From JAGVPT01 sp035505655 (GTDB taxonomy: Bacteria; Bacteroidota; Ignavibacteria; UBA10030; UBA8401), in the NCBI GenBank assembly GCA_035505655.1, contig DATJQP010000065.1, positions 1 to 64,000 of the forward strand: DNA of 64,000 nt. Reading direction: 5' to 3'. Shown here one piece after another: positions 42,747 to 51,756 of the stretch (the stretch's first letter is position 1; each line of letters opens with the position of its first letter). Below the pieces are notes generated by a model, which saw only the letters and a program-made list of their open reading frames with translations, was not told the origin of the DNA and did not search any database. A program made the translations under genes and the position numbers.

Positions 42747-44600
42747 TCAGCAGCAACCGTACTCCGGCGGCTGGACCTTCCCTCCGCTCGCGACCAACAG
42801 CTCCCCTCCCGAGGTATACTCCTTCATCACAAGAACGCGGTACCATTTTCTTCCCGAATCGACGAGGATGATGATGGCGCAGGCCATGATAACGATCGTA
42901 AGACCTGCATCGAGATACCCCTGGAACGCCGTATCCGGATTGGCCGTCATCGGGAAAAAACTGTCGGTGATGTTAAGGAAGCCCGCCGACAGCGTTGTGA
43001 CCGAGACGAACGCGAGCGGGACCGCCGTGACCCAGATGTATTTCTGTTTCCCCGCATTGATGATGCTGGTCGTCGCGACGCACAGAGCAACGCTGGCGAG
43101 GAGTTGATTCGCGACCCCGAACATAGGCCAGATCGTGCTGATGCTTCCGGTGTGAATAAAATAGGCCCAGGCGAAAACGATGAGCGCCGAGGCGATGATG
43201 TTTCCCGGGAGCCAGTCGGTTTTTTCGAAGGGCTTGTAAAATTTCCCCGCAAATTCCTGTATGAGAAACCTCCCGATCCTCGTTCCCGCATCGATCGTCG
43301 TCAGGATGAAAAGCGCCTCGAACATGATCGCGAAATGATACCAATACGACATCAGGCCGGTCATGCCCGGAAGAGCGGTGAAGATTTGAGCGAAGCCGAC
43401 GGCAAGCGACACGGCGCCTCCCGGACGCCCGGCGATCGCCTCACCGACTTCGTGCGCTAATTGCTGAAGGTTCACCGGGGGAACTCCCATGGCGGAGAAT
43501 TTCTGCGGAGCCACGTTGATCGCAAAGTAGTCACCGGGGAAAAGAGAGCTCGCAGCGATGAGGGCGATGATACCGACGAGTCCTTCCATGAGCATCGCCC
43601 CGTAGCCGATGAAGCGCGCGTCTCCCTCCTTGTCAAGCATCTTCGGAGTGGTCCCGGACGAGACCAGCGCGTGGAAACCCGAAATCGCCCCGCATGCAAT
43701 CGTGACGAAGACGAACGGAAAGATCTTGCCGGGGATGATCGGGCCCCCGCCGTGGATGAAGTCGGTCACCATCGGCATCTGGAGGTGCGGCATGACAATG
43801 ACCACGCCAATGACAAGCGCCGCTATCGTCCCGATCTTCATGTAGGAGCTCAGGTAATCGCGCGGAAGGAGGAGCAACCAGACCGGAAGGATCGATGCGA
43901 CAAATCCGTATGCCGCCATGAGGTTCGTGATCCCGTCCTTCGAAAAGGTGAAATAGGGGGCGAGCCACGAGCCGGGGACATAGCTTCCAACGAAGACCGA
44001 GAGGATGACGCCGATGACTCCGATAATACTCGCTTCGGCGATTCGCCCCTTTCTGATCTTGTACATGTAGAGCCCGACAAAAAGGGCAAGGGGGATCGTC
44101 ATCGCTATCGTAAACGTTCCCCAGGCGCTGTCGTGGAGGGCGTTGACGACGGCCAACCCGAGTCCCGCGAGCGCGATGATGACGATAAAGAGGATCGCGA
44201 TCGATGCGATGATGCCGGAGAGGGGGCTGACTTCGTGGCGGGCGATCTCGGCCAGGGATCGGCCGTTACGCCGGATCGAGAGCCCGAGAATGAGAAAATC
44301 ATGAACCGCGCCGCCGAGAACGACGCCGATGAGGAGCCAGAGGTATCCCGGAAGAAATCCGAACTGCGCCGCCAGCACGGGTCCAATGAGCGGACCGGCT
44401 CCGGAGATCGCGGCAAAGTGATGTCCGAAGAGGACCCACTTGTTCGTGGGTTGATAATTGCTTCCGTCGTCGAAGAGGTGGGCGGGGGTCGTCCGCGAAT
44501 TGTCGAGGGCTATGATCTTCGCCGCAATGAATGCGCTGTAGTAGCGATACATGATCGCCATGACGCACAGCGCTCCGATCAGAAATGGAAGTGCACTCAT
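42747..44600 (-). CDS. cstA: Carbon starvation protein A (CstA-type transporter)
   Basis: Inner-membrane transporter of 617 aa with about 16 helices, of the CstA family that takes up peptides or pyruvate during carbon starvation. Family motifs seen: SRTTPAHLFDDGSNYQPTNK, FGHHFAAISGAGPLIGPVLA, GGAVHDFLILGLSIRRNG, CGAISGFHALVSSGTTPKML and VANQLLASVALC. The C-terminus ends PPEYGCC. It follows yraN by 62 bases at the end of a long same-strand cluster. Confidence 0.93.
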   Translation of the reverse strand: MSALPFLIGALCVMAIMYRYYSAFIAAKIIALDNSRTTPAHLFDDGSNYQPTNKWVLFGHHFAAISGAGPLIGPVLAAQFGFLPGYLWLLIGVVLGGAVHDFLILGLSIRRNGRSLAEIARHEVSPLSGIIASIAILFIVIIALAGLGLAVVNALHDSAWGTFTIAMTIPLALFVGLYMYKIRKGRIAEASIIGVIGVILSVFVGSYVPGSWLAPYFTFSKDGITNLMAAYGFVASILPVWLLLLPRDYLSSYMKIGTIAALVIGVVIVMPHLQMPMVTDFIHGGGPIIPGKIFPFVFVTIACGAISGFHALVSSGTTPKMLDKEGDARFIGYGAMLMEGLVGIIALIAASSLFPGDYFAINVAPQKFSAMGVPPVNLQQLAHEVGEAIAGRPGGAVSLAVGFAQIFTALPGMTGLMSYWYHFAIMFEALFILTTIDAGTRIGRFLIQEFAGKFYKPFEKTDWLPGNIIASALIVFAWAYFIHTGSISTIWPMFGVANQLLASVALCVATTSIINAGKQKYIWVTAVPLAFVSVTTLSAGFLNITDSFFPMTANPDTAFQGYLDAGLTIVIMACAIIILVDSGRKWYRVLVMKEYTSGGELLVASGGKVQPPEYGCC

Positions 44601-44662
44601 AGGTCCGGCCGAATGATGGATGATATGGTGGAGATCGTTGGCATTCCCGGTCAGAGGTCGGG

Positions 44663-45016
44663 CTAGAACGCGTTCCTGAAATACTTCAGCCGCTTCTCTC
44701 CAGCGGCAGTTGAAATCGCAATGACGTCAAACCGGCAGTCGACATCGGTCAAGCCCCGCTCCGCGACGTAACCCTCGGCGGTGCGTCGGAGAAGCGCCTG
44801 CTTTGCGGGCGTGACAGCCTCTTCCGGGGATCCAAAATGGAGGGACCGCCGGAACTTCACCTCCACAAAAACGATTTCGTCGCCGTCCTTCGCCACGATG
44901 TCAATTTCGCCGTGGTTATGGACGTAATTACGGTCAAGCACGATGAAGCCCCGCCGTTCCAGGAATGAAACGGCACAACGCTCTCCGCTTTCCCCGATAG
45001 TTCTATGAGACGGCAT
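44663..45016 (-). CDS. YraN family protein (UPF0102, endonuclease-like fold)
   Basis: 117 aa. The motifs GESGERCAVSFLERRGF, NYVHNHGEIDIVAKDGDEIVF and VEVKFRR match UPF0102/YraN, which has a restriction-endonuclease-like core (GEIDIV...VEVK). Its biochemical role is not firmly known. GGGGG lies two to three bases before the ATG. The gene is usually found near rnhB, as here. Confidence 0.92.
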   Translation of the reverse strand: MPSHRTIGESGERCAVSFLERRGFIVLDRNYVHNHGEIDIVAKDGDEIVFVEVKFRRSLHFGSPEEAVTPAKQALLRRTAEGYVAERGLTDVDCRFDVIAISTAAGEKRLKYFRNAF

Positions 45017-45029
45017 TTCCCCCTAAGTC

Positions 45030-45722
45030 CTACAACCACTTGAGAAGCTTGAAAACGATAAAGATGAAGAGAAGAAGAAAGATCATGATGACCGACGCAG
45101 CTCGCTTCGGAGGGCCGATGCCCATTTTCGCCGCGAGAGTCGTGGTCTTTTGAAGGTCGTCCTCGTCAAGGCGCTTGAGCGACGCCATAAGATTCCCGGC
45201 AACGGCTTGCCATCCCAGAGAGAACATCTCCGGCTCGTTCGGGTCGGAAGCTCCCTCCCCGCGCACCTGTTCAAACGGCAGATGAATGTGAACGCGCACC
45301 CGAACGTGGGCCTCGCGCGTCAGGTAGATCTTCTGTTCCGGGATTCTGGCCAAGAGAAGAGCGAGGGTCTCCAGGCCTTTTCCCGCAATCTCCCCCTGAT
45401 GATCAGCGATCTCGCCGTAATGGATCCCCACCTTCGCAAGGATCGTTCCTTCGTCAAGACCAAGCCGGTTGTAGCTCGCAAACTGTTCCTGGAGGCTGAT
45501 GGCGCAGTTCACGGCATCGGCGGCATCCTTGAATTCAACGACGGCCGTAGTGCCGTCAACCCGGAGAATGGTGCCTGCCTGCTGCAACACTCTCGATGCA
45601 ACGATTTCCTCATACTGCTCCTTCAACCCGCGATCTCCTTCGACGGAGAGTCTCGCCGAGATTCCCATCAAGGGAACTCTCCTGCGAAGAAGGTCGGGGT
45701 TCGCTGTCGGCTGAAGCTTCAT
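45030..45722 (-). CDS. Degenerate class III cyclase-like protein with C-terminal membrane anchor
   Basis: 230 aa. The segment about 40-140 resembles the class III nucleotidyl cyclase core (GTILRVDGTTAVVEFKDAAD, ALVCAISLQEQF-like region, KVGIHYGEIADHQGEIAGKG), with VGIHYGEI matching the family's IGIHxGEV. The first metal aspartate segment (normally F-x-D-I-x-G-F-T) is replaced by RRRVPLMGISARLS, and the second is altered (VDGTT), so catalysis is unlikely. The C-terminus (VIMIFLLLFIFIVFKLLKWL) is a single tail anchor. The gene overlaps the rnhB stop by ATGA. It may be a binding or regulatory remnant of a cyclase. Confidence 0.6.
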   Translation of the reverse strand: MKLQPTANPDLLRRRVPLMGISARLSVEGDRGLKEQYEEIVASRVLQQAGTILRVDGTTAVVEFKDAADAVNCAISLQEQFASYNRLGLDEGTILAKVGIHYGEIADHQGEIAGKGLETLALLLARIPEQKIYLTREAHVRVRVHIHLPFEQVRGEGASDPNEPEMFSLGWQAVAGNLMASLKRLDEDDLQKTTTLAAKMGIGPPKRAASVIMIFLLLFIFIVFKLLKWL

Positions 45723-46384
45723 TCTCGGGTCTGCCCTGCGATCGGTTCGAGCCCCGGGACGCGGAATGAACGACGATGTATTTCCGACAGCCCGTACCGA
45801 TGGATCGCAGCCACGTGTTCGGGGGTGCCGTATCCTTTGTGTCGTGCAAAGCCATACCCTGGGTAGCGAAGGTCGAGGCGGCGCATGATGTCGTCCCGTG
45901 TGACCTTCGCAACGATGGATGCCGCGGCAATCGAATGCGAGAGGGCATCGCCATGGACGATGTTCTCGACAGGGAAACGCGGATGCCGGAAGAAATTGCC
46001 GTCGACGAGGAGCTGCTGGGGCTCCACGCTCAACTGGTCAATCGCCTTGTTCATTGCAAGCATCGACGCCTGGAGGATGTTGATCCGGTCGATGACGTCG
46101 TGTTCCACGATGCCGACTCCGACAGCCACCGCCTGTTCGATGATCGAGCGGCACGCTGCCTCCCTCCTCTTCTCGGAAATCTGCTTTGAGTCCTTCACGA
46201 AGGGGATCCGCAGGCCCGGGGCCATGATGACCGCCGCGGCGACGACAGGTCCGGCGAGCGGCCCTCTGCCGGCCTCATCCACCCCCGCAACACGTACAAT
46301 TCCAGTGTCCCAGTATCTCCGCTCATAGAGATGGAGATCCGTCAACACTCCGGCGCGCACGGCATGTGGAGCGTCATCCAGCAT
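45719..46384 (-). CDS. rnhB: Ribonuclease HII
   Basis: Removes ribonucleotides and RNA primers from DNA, 221 aa. The catalytic core VAGVDEAGRGPLAGPVVAAA supplies two acidic residues, and KDSKQISEKRRE, VDGNFF and GDALSHSIAAASIVAKVTRD complete the family pattern. ATG at 46384 was chosen; an upstream in-frame start at 46396 is possible. The N-terminus is about 30 residues longer than in E. coli. It overlaps the end of the UbiA gene by 11 bases. Confidence 0.93.
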   Translation of the reverse strand: MLDDAPHAVRAGVLTDLHLYERRYWDTGIVRVAGVDEAGRGPLAGPVVAAAVIMAPGLRIPFVKDSKQISEKRREAACRSIIEQAVAVGVGIVEHDVIDRINILQASMLAMNKAIDQLSVEPQQLLVDGNFFRHPRFPVENIVHGDALSHSIAAASIVAKVTRDDIMRRLDLRYPGYGFARHKGYGTPEHVAAIHRYGLSEIHRRSFRVPGLEPIAGQTRE

Positions 46385-47198
46385 AGATCGCCGCAAGTCC
46401 GATGATCATGTCGTATTTGAGGACCGCGCTTAGCAGGCCGAGATTGCCCGGCGTCATCTCCCGCCAGAGCGAAGCAATGACCCCCGCAAGGACAAGATCG
46501 ACTCCCACTGCCACGATCGTGAGGTAGGCGAAGCCGTACTGATGCGTCAGGAACGGAACGATGGTCGAGCAGATGACGGCGAAAAGAAAGGCCGATGCGA
46601 GCATCGCCGACTTTTTCATGCCGAAGACGACGGGAAACGTCTTCGCCCCCTGCCGGGCATCACCGTCGAGATCTTCCATATCCTTGACGATCTCCCTCCC
46701 GACGTTGATGAGGAACGCGAAGATGGCCGGCATGATGGCCCTGTCGATTCTCCCGACGACCGTTCCGCCGTAGAGAAACGCCAGCCCTGTGAGAGCCCCT
46801 ACGGTGAGGTTCCCGAGGAGCGGCGTCCTTTTCAAACGATAGCTATAAAAGAAGATGAGGAGCGCAGCTCCGGCAGCGATCACCTGCGCCCCCGAATGTA
46901 GAAAAAGATTCAACAATAAGCCAAGAGAGGTAACCCCGGCGTAGAACGAAGCGGCAGAGCGCGGGGAGACGGCTCCGCTCGGAAGAGGGCGCGACGGCTT
47001 GTTGATCCGATCGATCTCGACGTCGAAGAGGTCGTTGATGACCATTCCTCCTCCTCCGATCAGACCGGCAGCGATGGATGCAAGCGCCATCGGGAGAATG
47101 TCAGCGGCGCCCGCTCCCGCAAGAAGAGCGGAGACGAAGACCGATGCCATGGTGATGAGAAAATTTGACGGCCGGAGAAGAATGAGGTAGTGCTTCAT
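46374..47198 (-). CDS. UbiA-family prenyltransferase, digeranylgeranylglyceryl phosphate synthase-like
   Basis: Integral membrane prenyltransferase, 274 aa, about nine helices. The two aspartate-rich motifs are NDLFDVEIDRINKPSRPLPSG and DMEDLDGDARQGAKTFPVVFG. The first, with DRINKPxRPLPSG, is the version seen in geranylgeranylglycerol-phosphate geranylgeranyltransferases (DGGGPS) and their Bacteroidota relatives rather than in UbiA or MenA of quinone synthesis. No quinone genes are adjacent. The product is therefore possibly an isoprenoid glycerol ether, but a menaquinone-like or other prenyl transfer cannot be excluded. ATG at 47198 gives the usual family N-terminus (KHYLILLRPSNF). Confidence 0.8.
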   Translation of the reverse strand: MKHYLILLRPSNFLITMASVFVSALLAGAGAADILPMALASIAAGLIGGGGMVINDLFDVEIDRINKPSRPLPSGAVSPRSAASFYAGVTSLGLLLNLFLHSGAQVIAAGAALLIFFYSYRLKRTPLLGNLTVGALTGLAFLYGGTVVGRIDRAIMPAIFAFLINVGREIVKDMEDLDGDARQGAKTFPVVFGMKKSAMLASAFLFAVICSTIVPFLTHQYGFAYLTIVAVGVDLVLAGVIASLWREMTPGNLGLLSAVLKYDMIIGLAAIYAG

Positions 47199-47282
47199 TG
47201 CTGGGCTTGTCACGCTATCTGGTTCGGTGGAGGAGGTCAATTCGTTGTCAGGTTCTCCGTACGAAGGGTACGACGTCAGTCG

Positions 47283-49070
47283 TCAAAAAGCATTGGCAAG
47301 CCCAAAGTGGATCTTCGCCGTGCTGAAACTATCCCCCTCGCCCAACGCGAAGCTGACCCGAAAAATTCCGAGGGAGGTTTCAAGATTTGTCCCGATGCCA
47401 TAACCATACAACAATTTTTCCTGCGAAGCAATTTGGTGCAAGAGGTCGGGCGGGCGGGAGAAGTATCCGCCATCGACGAACCCAAACAGGCTCGAATACC
47501 TCCCGACGAGGAAACGGTATTCGAGATTCGACCAGACCACCTGGGAGCCGTAGAACTGGTTCTCCCTGTACCCACGCACGCTGTTGATCCCCCCGACCTG
47601 GAAGAGGTCACTTGTCTCGAGTTGGCTGGAGGTGATCTTCCGGCCGTGGAATCCCGCGAGAAGGACCTGGCGGGCAAACGTGGGGAGATACGTTTCAAGG
47701 TCGACGGTGAATTGCTCGACGAGAAAACTCCTCCCCGTCGCGAGGGAGAGGTATTGCGCCGGCCCGGAGATCCTTTTTGAGCCGCGGGAGTACGTGGTCG
47801 AGTAATTGACTCCGGACCTCGGGCTCATGACATTGTCCCGCGTGTCGTAGTGAATCTCACCTCCGACCGAGAGAAGGCTGCTCTCGAAAACGGTGAAGTA
47901 GTTCAGATCGGCCGATGGATCCACCGATTCGTCGGTGAGCGTCCCCGCGAGCGAGAGTTCATCGGTGAGGCTCAGGTCCGCACGAAGGGTGTATTGTGTC
48001 TTGATGTACGTCGAGTCTTGTTTCCTTTGAAAAATTCCCGCGCCGAGATTCACCGGGTACCCTCCGACCCATGGTTCCTCGTAGTGAGCTTCGATCTGTT
48101 GAGTAGTGGGATTCTCCCTCTGCCATTGGACCATCGCCTTCCTTCCGGTCCCGAAAAGATTTCGCATCGAAATAAGAACATTGCCGGTGAGATACCCGCT
48201 CTGTCCATTCCCGGTTGCCGGAGCGTATCCGACGATGCCGTCGAAACTGTTCGTCGAGCCCTCCTGAACAGGTACGACCAACCCGCCCCCGACGCTGTCC
48301 GAGCCGGACGGATCATGAAAGAGATAAAGCCGCGGTTCGCCAACCGACGAGAAGATCCCGAGTCGTTCGAGTTTGTGCCTGTAGCGCTCAACCCGCTCCT
48401 GGTCATAGACCTCCGCCCCATGGATGGAAGCCTCCCTGGCGATGACGTACGGCTTCGTCGAGCTATTTCCCTCGACCGTAATTTCCTTCAGATAAACTTT
48501 CGGCCCCTCCACTACGGTCGCCGCCAGAGTGATCCCAGAGCTGTCCTTCGTGTCCAGGCGGATGGAATCGACGTGAACCGCGGCGAGAGGGCGGCCGGCG
48601 TTCTCGTACCTCGTCAGGAGGTTGTCAAAGTCCGCTTCGAGGACCGCCTGAACAAGTGGCCTCCCTGTCGAGGTCTCGAATTCCCCCCTCACTTCATCGG
48701 GGGGAAAGGAGGTGACACCCCGCAGGTTCAATTGCCTCAGGACTGCCTGCTCTCCCTCGTGGACGTAGTAAGCGAGCGCAACTGTCTGGCTGTCGTTGGA
48801 AAACAGACACGCCGTCGATTCAATGCGCGCGAAGTAGAAGCCATCCGAACGGTAGCGCGCAATGACGACCGAATCCGCGGCGCGGAGTGAGGCGAGCGAG
48901 TACTCCCGCCCAACACTGACGGGAAGGTTTTCAAGCAGTTCCCGCTGCGAAAAGTGGCTGTTCCCATGCACCGTAACAGAGGCAATCCGCGGCTGGGCTT
49001 CCAGCAGCGCCGTGCACATCAGGGCGGTACCGATGACGAAGAGGGAAAGACGGGATGAAATGAAGGACAT
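47283..49070 (-). CDS. Omp85/BamA-TamA family outer-membrane protein
   Basis: 595 aa, signal peptide (LSLFVIGTALMCTALLEAQ). About two to three POTRA domains (residues 28-245; e.g. IASVTVHGNSHFSQRELLE and VYLKEITVEGNSSTKPYVI) are followed by a 16-strand-type barrel. The Omp85 loop motif appears as INSVRGYRENQF, matching VRGF/Y. It is shorter than BamA (five POTRA domains), so it may be an accessory Omp85/TamA-like insertase. The upstream neighbour encodes a GWxTD protein, 27 bases away. Confidence 0.87.
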   Translation of the reverse strand: MSFISSRLSLFVIGTALMCTALLEAQPRIASVTVHGNSHFSQRELLENLPVSVGREYSLASLRAADSVVIARYRSDGFYFARIESTACLFSNDSQTVALAYYVHEGEQAVLRQLNLRGVTSFPPDEVRGEFETSTGRPLVQAVLEADFDNLLTRYENAGRPLAAVHVDSIRLDTKDSSGITLAATVVEGPKVYLKEITVEGNSSTKPYVIAREASIHGAEVYDQERVERYRHKLERLGIFSSVGEPRLYLFHDPSGSDSVGGGLVVPVQEGSTNSFDGIVGYAPATGNGQSGYLTGNVLISMRNLFGTGRKAMVQWQRENPTTQQIEAHYEEPWVGGYPVNLGAGIFQRKQDSTYIKTQYTLRADLSLTDELSLAGTLTDESVDPSADLNYFTVFESSLLSVGGEIHYDTRDNVMSPRSGVNYSTTYSRGSKRISGPAQYLSLATGRSFLVEQFTVDLETYLPTFARQVLLAGFHGRKITSSQLETSDLFQVGGINSVRGYRENQFYGSQVVWSNLEYRFLVGRYSSLFGFVDGGYFSRPPDLLHQIASQEKLLYGYGIGTNLETSLGIFRVSFALGEGDSFSTAKIHFGLANAF

Positions 49071-49097
49071 CGCAGCGATGGTAGAAATCGGGACGCC

Positions 49098-50393
49098 TTA
49101 GTGAATTCGGCGGACGAGATCCCAGATTGGAGTGACGAGGCGGTAGTCGCCGAAACCGGTGTTATCGACAAAAATCACGCGGGCGTTGTAGTCGTAGTAC
49201 GACCAGACTTCGTAGGGTTTGGCATCTTCGTCGAACGGATGGCGGTCAACACTGTTCGGGGGGCCGAGAAGGATGAAGACCATCCCCATGTCGGTGCGCC
49301 ATCCTTCGATGTAGTGGGCGAAATGCTCGTTGGCGTACTGGACCCTGCCGTAGTACTGCTCCATGAAATCGTTGTGCTGAAAATCCTTGCTCGCGTTCCG
49401 CTTCTGCCAGAATTCGATGAAGCGTTTTTGTTTCTCTTCGAAGGTCTTTGCGCTCGTCATGGCATCGTACTCGTCGGTCGTCGCAATGTACTTCGCCTGG
49501 CGGATCGCGAGGTCGAGGTCGGCCATCGTGATGGGGACATTCATCCACCTCGTGAAGAAACCGTGGTCGCGTTGGGCGCCGAAGACCGCGGTGTCCGGGG
49601 GCCTGGGAATCGACTGAACCTGCGCCTCGAGGTCATAGGCGCCGAGCGAGAACTGTGCACTGTCGATGTGGGAAACGATCTCTGTCGTCGGGCCGTCGAG
49701 CTTCCGGCGTTCGGTCTGCGAATAGAGACACGCCGCATTCCTCGTGAGAACGCTGTAGGTTACCTGGACTGACTCGGCGCGCGTCTTATTGTAGACCTCA
49801 AAGAAAACGTAGAACCCGTGAGGCAGGTCGTAGAGATTCCCCGTGACGTTGGGGGAAATGGAGGTGTGCCCCGTTTCGCTCGTGGCCTTGTTCACGAGCA
49901 TCATATCGCTCATCGAAAAGTTGGTGTGCGCATAGTCCGGGACCATGATTTTCTTTATCCGGAAGTACGTCTTCCCCGACTCGACTTCGCGTACCTGGAC
50001 CCGAAGCGAATAACTTCCGGACACAAGCGAGATGGAGCGCTGTGTGAGGGCATGTTCCTTCCGGTTCTGCGTCTCGTCAAAGGTCTTCACGCGCACCTCT
50101 TCGTTCCACGATTTCTCGAAGATCTCGCCCCCCTCACCGTTGAGGACATCGACGGTCACTTCGTAGCTCGCCGAAAAGCCGGCGTCTCCGGTCACGAATT
50201 TCAGGACTTCGTACGGAATTTCCAGGTAGATGTCGATCCGGGAAGCAGTGGTGTCGTGCGACTCGAAGCTCAGGGCTTCAAGGTAGAAGGCGGGAATACC
50301 GGCTTCGGGGTTTGGAGGAGACTTTTCGACCTGCGCATGGAAGCTCGACGGCAGCAGGATCCACAGGAACATCATGAAGAGCGGTATTCTCAT
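49098..50393 (-). CDS. GWxTD domain-containing secreted protein
   Basis: 431 aa. The start at 50393 gives a signal peptide (RIPLFMMFLWILLPSSFHAQ). The N-terminal part is a beta-rich domain (about 30-240) and the C-terminal part holds the GWxTD motif in EGWRTDMGMVFILLGPPNSV, a domain known only from uncultured and FCB/Acidobacteriota-type genomes with no defined function. The phrase PFDEDAKPYEVWSYYDYNARVIFVDNTG follows, as is typical. It is next to an Omp85 gene, so a role at the outer membrane is plausible. Confidence 0.88.
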   Translation of the reverse strand: MRIPLFMMFLWILLPSSFHAQVEKSPPNPEAGIPAFYLEALSFESHDTTASRIDIYLEIPYEVLKFVTGDAGFSASYEVTVDVLNGEGGEIFEKSWNEEVRVKTFDETQNRKEHALTQRSISLVSGSYSLRVQVREVESGKTYFRIKKIMVPDYAHTNFSMSDMMLVNKATSETGHTSISPNVTGNLYDLPHGFYVFFEVYNKTRAESVQVTYSVLTRNAACLYSQTERRKLDGPTTEIVSHIDSAQFSLGAYDLEAQVQSIPRPPDTAVFGAQRDHGFFTRWMNVPITMADLDLAIRQAKYIATTDEYDAMTSAKTFEEKQKRFIEFWQKRNASKDFQHNDFMEQYYGRVQYANEHFAHYIEGWRTDMGMVFILLGPPNSVDRHPFDEDAKPYEVWSYYDYNARVIFVDNTGFGDYRLVTPIWDLVRRIH

Positions 50394-50428
50394 TCCGATC
50401 CCCGTCCACCGATGTGTGAGTCGGGGCA

Positions 50429-51730
50429 TCACGATTCCGCCAGGACGTCGCCGTAAAGATCAAACTCCGCCGCATCGCTGATCCGAACGGTAACGAACTC
50501 CCCGATCGAAAGCTGACGTCCGGCCGGCGGCGCGATAAAAATCTCGTTGTCGATCTCCGGGGCATCCCACTCGGTCCTTCCGACATAATTTCCATCCTCT
50601 TCCCTCTCGACAACCGCACGGGTCGTCTTCCCGATCCTCGACTCGTTTTGTTCGAGCGAGATTCCCTGCTGCAGGTCCATGATCGCCGCCCGCCGCGCTT
50701 CTTTTTCATCCTGAGGGATCGGATCGCCGAGGGGAAATGCCGTCGTGCCCTCTTCCTGCGAGTAGGTGAAGAGTCCCAGCCTGTCGAATCGAGCTCCTTT
50801 GACGAAATCGAGGAGCTCCCTGAAGTCCTCTTCCGTCTCGTTCGGATAACCGACGATCAGTGTCGTCCGGAGCGCGATGTCCGGGACCGCCCGTCTGATC
50901 GACGAGATGAGCTCTTCCGTGGCCCGGCGCGTGATCCCACGGCGCATCGATTTCAGGACGTTGTCGGAGGCGTGCTGGACGGGGATGTCGAGATATCGGC
51001 AGAGATTACGGTGCTCTTCGAATACTTCGAGGAGCCCGAGAGGAAACTTCGAGGGATAGGCGTACATGAGCCGGATCCATTCGAAACCGGAGACCGATGT
51101 GAGCGACCTCAGGAGAGATGGAAGCGCGCGCTCCCCGTACAGGTCCATCCCATAGAAGGTCGTGTCCTGCCCGATGACGACAAGCTCCTTCACCCCCTTC
51201 GCCCCGAGGCGGACGACCTCATCCATAACCTGTTCCACCGGCCTGGAGCGGTGATTTCCCCGCATGAGCGGGATGGCGCAGAACGAGCAGGGATGGTCGC
51301 ATCCTTCCGAAATCTTAAGATAAGCCGAGTACGAGGGAGACTGGAGAGACCGTTCACCGAGCAACATCTTCTTATAGTTCCCGCCGAGTTCATTGACAAT
51401 TGCGGGAAGGTCGTTCGTGCCGAAGAACCGATCTACTTCGGGGATGTCTTTCGCGAGATCGGTGTGGAAGCGCTCGGAGAGGCACCCCATAACAATCACC
51501 TTCTCGAGTTTCCCCTCGTTCTTCAGCCGAATGGTCTCGAGAATCGTCTCGACGGATTGCTTCTTTGCCTCCTCGATGAAACCGCAGGTGTTGATGACGG
51601 CAACGGAGGCCTGGGAAATGTCGGAGGTGAGTTCCAAATCGTTCCCCTCCAACTGACTCAAAAGGAGTTCGGAGTCGACCTGGTTTTTGGCACAGCCGAG
51701 CGTTATGACGTTGATTTTTTTTGTCGGCAT
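50429..51730 (-). CDS. rimO: Ribosomal protein S12 methylthiotransferase RimO
   Basis: Radical SAM methylthiotransferase, 433 aa, which adds a methylthio group to an aspartate of ribosomal protein S12. N-terminal cluster cysteines are at about residues 13, 49 and 83 (LGCAKN, NTCGF, MGCLSE); the radical SAM motif CDHPCSFC is at 144-151; a C-terminal TRAM domain (about 370-433) ends the protein. The sequence LGCAKNQVDSE and GCDHPCSFCAIP is the RimO rather than the MiaB type. Confidence 0.95.
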   Translation of the reverse strand: MPTKKINVITLGCAKNQVDSELLLSQLEGNDLELTSDISQASVAVINTCGFIEEAKKQSVETILETIRLKNEGKLEKVIVMGCLSERFHTDLAKDIPEVDRFFGTNDLPAIVNELGGNYKKMLLGERSLQSPSYSAYLKISEGCDHPCSFCAIPLMRGNHRSRPVEQVMDEVVRLGAKGVKELVVIGQDTTFYGMDLYGERALPSLLRSLTSVSGFEWIRLMYAYPSKFPLGLLEVFEEHRNLCRYLDIPVQHASDNVLKSMRRGITRRATEELISSIRRAVPDIALRTTLIVGYPNETEEDFRELLDFVKGARFDRLGLFTYSQEEGTTAFPLGDPIPQDEKEARRAAIMDLQQGISLEQNESRIGKTTRAVVEREEDGNYVGRTEWDAPEIDNEIFIAPPAGRQLSIGEFVTVRISDAAEFDLYGDVLAES

Positions 51731-51756
51731 CTTCTTGGCGGGGAGGCTATCGTCTT

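Noticed and set aside
43461..44666. Plus-strand 401-codon frame opposite cstA
   Set aside because: Highly charged, low-complexity translation typical for the antisense strand of a membrane protein gene.
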